NCBI GenBank assembly: GCA_011322715.1 | Contig: DRLX01000377.1 | Span: forward strand, 1 to 8,089 | Origin: Desulfobulbaceae bacterium | Lineage (GTDB): Bacteria; Desulfobacterota; Desulfobulbia; Desulfobulbales; Desulfobulbaceae | Reading direction: 5' to 3' | DNA length: 8,089 nucleotides | In this document: in pieces, positions 5,799 through 8,089 of the stretch | How positions within the stretch are numbered: the stretch's first letter is position 1 | How the letters are laid out: every line of letters begins with the position of its first letter | The notes under the pieces: model-generated | Databases searched by the model: none | Told to the model about the DNA's origin: nothing | What the model saw: the letters and a program-made list of their open reading frames with translations, nothing else | Program-made: the position numbers and the translations under genes

Positions 5799-6986
5799 TT
5801 ATTCGGTTTCTTTCCAGAAGGGTGATAATTTGCGCAGGTTGGCAATGATATCCGGCATTTTGTCCAGGACCAGGTCCACCTCTTCTTCGGTGTTGTAAAT
5901 GGAGAGACTGAAGCGGATGGAACCGTGGGCTGCAGTAAACGGTACACCCATGGCCCGCATTACATGCGAGGGTTCAAGCGAGCCGGACGTGCAGGCCGAG
6001 CCCGAAGAGGCGCATATATTATACTGATTCATGTGGAGCAGTATGGCCTCTCCTTCGACAAATTCAAAGCTGATGTTGCTGGTATTGGGGAGACGTTTTT
6101 CCGGATGTCCATTGAGCATGGATTTCGGTATGGTGGCGAGCAGCCCTTTTTCCAGCTTATCTCGCAGGGCTTTGACTCTGGTATTTTCATCCTGCAGGGA
6201 TTGTCCAGCCAGCTCACAGGCACGACCGAGGCCGATAATTGAGGCCACATTTTCCGTACCGCCGCGTCGTCCCCGTTCCTGATGACCGCCGTTGAGAAAG
6301 GGGACAAACGGGGTGCCCTTGCGGACATAGAGTACGCCGACTCCCTTGGGCGCATGCAGTTTATGACCGGAAAGAGAGAGGAAATCAATAGTGTTTTCCC
6401 GCATATTTATGGGGATCTTGCCCACCGCCTGGACCGCATCGGTATGGAAGAGAATACCCCGTTCCCGGGCCATGGCCGCCATCTCTTCAACGGGAAATAT
6501 GACGCCGGTTTCATTGTTTGCCCACATGATTGAAATAATGGCCGTGTCGTCGGAGAGCGCCTGTTTGTAGCTCTCCATATCAAGCAGGCCGTCTTCATCG
6601 ACCATAAGCCTGGTCACTCGATGTTTATGGCCGGTAAGTTGGGTCAGGCTTTCACAGAGGTTTTTCACCGCCGGGTGTTCCACTCTCGTGGTAATAACAT
6701 GCCTGTTTTCCGGATAGGTCTGCAGTGCGGACAGAATTGCCGTGGAATCACTTTCCGTGCCGCAGCTTGTAAAGACAATCTCTTCAGGGTCGGCCCCCAG
6801 AAGATCGGCCACCTGGGCCCGGGCCTGTTCGATGGCCCTGCCGACCATGCCGCCGAACGTATGCATTGATGAGGGATTGCCGTAACAGTCGGTCAGAAAG
6901 GGCATCATGGCATCAACAACCTCGGGCGCAACGCGCGTGGTGGCATTGTTGTCCATGTAGATGACCTTTTCACTTCCACAGTTCAT
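5799..6986 (-). CDS. nifS: Cysteine desulfurase NifS (IscS/NifS class)
   Basis: A PLP-dependent enzyme that converts L-cysteine to L-alanine and passes the sulfur as a persulfide to an Fe-S scaffold, here most likely the NifU encoded immediately upstream. The 395-residue product has the N-terminal YMDNNATT motif, YGNPSS, FTSCGTESD, His104 in RVEHPAV (stacks on PLP), Asp183 in HTDAVQ, and the PLP lysine Lys209 in SGHKLHAPKG. The mobile catalytic cysteine is Cys332 in SSGSACTSG. The SACTSG loop context and full length place it in the NifS/IscS group I and not with SufS. The start is set by a strong internal Shine-Dalgarno (AGGAGG, 6999-6994), and the ATG shares one base with the nifU stop (TAATG), so the two are translationally coupled. 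No nitrogenase genes are visible, so a housekeeping Fe-S role is as likely as a nitrogen-fixation role. Confidence 0.97.
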   Translation of the reverse strand: MNCGSEKVIYMDNNATTRVAPEVVDAMMPFLTDCYGNPSSMHTFGGMVGRAIEQARAQVADLLGADPEEIVFTSCGTESDSTAILSALQTYPENRHVITTRVEHPAVKNLCESLTQLTGHKHRVTRLMVDEDGLLDMESYKQALSDDTAIISIMWANNETGVIFPVEEMAAMARERGILFHTDAVQAVGKIPINMRENTIDFLSLSGHKLHAPKGVGVLYVRKGTPFVPFLNGGHQERGRRGGTENVASIIGLGRACELAGQSLQDENTRVKALRDKLEKGLLATIPKSMLNGHPEKRLPNTSNISFEFVEGEAILLHMNQYNICASSGSACTSGSLEPSHVMRAMGVPFTAAHGSIRFSLSIYNTEEEVDLVLDKMPDIIANLRKLSPFWKETE

Positions 6987-7822
6987 TACTTATCCTCCTC
7001 AACGATCAGAGTATCGACGACCTGCTCACGCAGTTTCTTTTCCACATATTCTTTTAACGTGGTCCGGGAGGATTGACAACCGGAACAGGCACCGCGCAGG
7101 GAGACGGTAACAAAATCCCCATCTACATCCACAAGTTCTATATCCCCGCCGTCTTTTTTCAGGGTCGGCCTGATTTCCCGTTCCAGGACCTGCTCTATTT
7201 TTTTTATCTTCTGCAGGGTTGTCATACGCTGGTCTTTATGCGGCTTGGTTTTTTCAGCGGCAATGCCTTCAACGGTCTGTTGAAGGATCTCACGCAGCCG
7301 GTCTTCACATTTCCCACAACCTCCTCCGGCCTTGGTGAAGTTGGTGATCTCTTCCACCGAGCGCAGGTCGGACTCCTTGATGGCACGAATAATTTCAAGG
7401 TCGGTTACCCCAAAACACTCGCAGACAACCTCGCCTTCGGCCATGGGTAGGATGACTCCTTTGAAGTCGGCAATAGCGGCTTCCAGTGCCTCACGACCCA
7501 TAACCGAGCAGTGCATCTTTTCTTTTGGCAGGCCGCCCAGGGCCTCGGCAATATCCTCATTAGTAATTTTTGAGGCCTCTTCAATGGACATGCCTTTGAT
7601 GATTTCGGTCAGCACCGAGGATGAGGCAATGGCCGATGCGCAACCGAATGTCTTAAACTTGGCATCGGTAATGACACCATTGTCGTCAACTTCTATGGTC
7701 AGCTTCAGTGCATCTCCACAGGAGAGAGAGCCGACATCGCCTGTGCCGCTGGGTTTTTCCAGCTCACCGACATTCTGCGGATTCATGAAATGCTGTTGTA
7801 CTTTATCTGTATATTCCCACAT
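6986..7822 (-). CDS. nifU: Fe-S cluster scaffold NifU, three-domain form
   Basis: A modular scaffold that assembles [2Fe-2S] and [4Fe-4S] clusters from NifS-derived sulfur and delivers them to apoproteins. The 278 residues contain three domains. An IscU-like N-terminal domain (1-125) has the ligands Cys35, Asp37, Cys61 and Cys105. A central Bfd-type [2Fe-2S] domain (about 130-185) has C134-x-C136 and C169-x2-C172. A C-terminal NifU/Nfu domain (about 204-275) has the CxxC C246-SG-C249. All expected ligands are present and the length matches full NifU proteins. A Shine-Dalgarno AAGGGA (7833-7828) lies 5 nt before the ATG, and MWEYTDKVQQHF matches the usual start. It is the first gene of the nifU-nifS unit; no iscR, hscA/B, nifV or cysE is seen within the window. 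Confidence 0.97.
   Translation of the reverse strand: MWEYTDKVQQHFMNPQNVGELEKPSGTGDVGSLSCGDALKLTIEVDDNGVITDAKFKTFGCASAIASSSVLTEIIKGMSIEEASKITNEDIAEALGGLPKEKMHCSVMGREALEAAIADFKGVILPMAEGEVVCECFGVTDLEIIRAIKESDLRSVEEITNFTKAGGGCGKCEDRLREILQQTVEGIAAEKTKPHKDQRMTTLQKIKKIEQVLEREIRPTLKKDGGDIELVDVDGDFVTVSLRGACSGCQSSRTTLKEYVEKKLREQVVDTLIVEEDK
6993..7000 (-). promoter_or_regulatory. Ribosome binding site for nifS inside the end of nifU
   Basis: GAGGAGGA on the minus strand lies in the last codons of nifU, six bases before the nifS ATG. It fixes the nifS start and supports coupled translation across the TAATG junction. Confidence 0.8.
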
Positions 7823-7859
7823 GGTAGTCCCTTGATATAAATATTCATTGAATGGAGAA

Positions 7860-7885
7860 GAAAAAACAGGTTTATTCCTCCCTGT
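7860..7885 (-). terminator. Terminator-like hairpin in the nifU leader (possible attenuator)
   Basis: Read on the minus strand, ACAGG (from the CCTGT at 7885-7881) pairs with CCTGT (7870-7866) across a 10-nt loop and is followed directly by a T run (7866-7861). The stem is only 5 bp, so it would be weak. It sits about 40 nt before the nifU start, downstream of the candidate promoter. It may be a leader attenuator or the remnant terminator of a gene upstream. Confidence 0.35.
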
Positions 7886-7928
7886 ATTCGAAAATGACCC
7901 TCAATATGTTGTTGATCAAGGATTTTTC

Positions 7929-7957
7929 ATTGTTCGAAGTATGCGTTTATCTGTCAT
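7929..7957 (-). promoter_or_regulatory. Possible promoter for nifUS
   Basis: ATGACA (7957-7952) and AACAAT (7934-7929) are separated by 17 bases, matching the sigma70 consensus at five and four of six positions. This would give a leader of about 100 nt including the terminator-like hairpin. The match is mediocre. I found no sigma54 site or clear IscR-type palindrome in this region. Confidence 0.22.
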
Positions 7958-7979
7958 GGCTCTGGCCTGAAAATCCGAT

Positions 7980-7992
7980 CCAGCCATGCTGG
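7980..7992. promoter_or_regulatory. Short perfect dyad in the nifU upstream region
   Basis: CCAGC-CAT-GCTGG is a perfect 5-bp inverted repeat with a 3-bp spacer, about 160 bp upstream of nifU and 30 bp before a possible divergent start codon. The position suits an operator for one or both directions. The arms are short and the regulator is unknown. Confidence 0.25.
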
Positions 7993-8022
7993 TTTATTTA
8001 ATACATGCTACTTTAAGGAAGA

Positions 8023-8089
8023 ATGACTATTTCGGCAAGTACGTATTTCAGGGCCCCTGGAAAAAATAAGTATTTTCATACCGCTTGCC
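8023..8089 (+). CDS. Possible start of a divergent gene of unknown function (runs off the window)
   Basis: An ATG at 8023 opens a frame of 22 codons to the window edge without a stop (MTISASTYFRAPGKNKYFH, then TAC). AAGGA at 8015-8019 lies three bases upstream, a little close for an ideal ribosome binding site. I do not recognise the peptide, and the fragment is too short to test by codon pattern. If real, it is transcribed away from nifUS and shares its control region. Confidence 0.33.
   Translation, partial: MTISASTYFRAPGKNKYFHTAC

Noticed and set aside
7912..7919. TTGATCAA as an FNR/CRP-type site upstream of nifU.
   Set aside because: The half-sites abut without the 4-bp spacer of TTGAT-N4-ATCAA, so it is not a proper site of that class.
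8023..8050. GCCGAAATAGTC as an IscR-type binding site upstream of nifU.
   Set aside because: It recalls the GACT...AGTC core, but the half-sites do not match in sequence or spacing, and it lies about 200 bp from nifU inside a possible divergent coding region.
8008..8088. Minus-strand frame entering from the right edge and ending in TAG at 8010-8008, as the tail of an upstream gene.
   Set aside because: Only 26 codons are visible, with no recognisable motif; it cannot be told from chance, and it conflicts with the plus-strand frame starting at 8023.

Overview
The window looks like chromosomal DNA of an anaerobic Desulfobacterota (deltaproteobacterial) bacterium, most likely a sulfate- or sulfur-metabolising relative of the Desulfobulbales. 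This is inferred from the mix of genes: a long formate--tetrahydrofolate ligase, a long-form ThyX, a three-domain NifU paired with NifS, and a MshEN-type pilus/secretion ATPase. No 16S or other taxonomic marker is present.

Every confidently called gene lies on the minus strand, so transcription runs from high to low coordinates. From right to left: a 5' control region (about 7823-8089) with a possible divergent gene leaving the window on the plus strand; nifU (6986-7822) and nifS (5799-6986), coupled through a TAATG junction; a non-coding gap of about 245 bp with repeat-like dyads; thyX (4620-5552); a gap of about 235 bp with a candidate promoter and two leader hairpins; fhs (2621-4384); a tandem intrinsic terminator; a GspE/PilB-family ATPase with a C-terminal cyclic-nucleotide-binding domain (174-2423); and the first 59 codons of a family 2 glycosyltransferase (1-177), which overlaps the ATPase gene in an ATGA junction.

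Functionally there are three blocks. NifU and NifS form an iron-sulfur cluster assembly module: NifS releases sulfur from cysteine and NifU serves as scaffold and carrier. Fhs and ThyX both act in folate one-carbon metabolism: Fhs loads formate onto tetrahydrofolate, and ThyX uses methylene-tetrahydrofolate to make dTMP while regenerating tetrahydrofolate. The ATPase and glycosyltransferase form a cell-surface block (pilus or type II secretion motor plus a sugar transferase).

The most unusual item is the ATPase. It carries an apparently intact cyclic-nucleotide-binding cassette after the complete motor, while its N-terminal MshEN domain lacks the glutamines I expect for c-di-GMP binding. Secondary points are a structured fhs leader, a promoter-like element built into the fhs terminator, a candidate dispersed repeat between nifS and thyX, and a possible attenuator before nifU. 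No tRNA, rRNA, CRISPR array or insertion sequence was seen.
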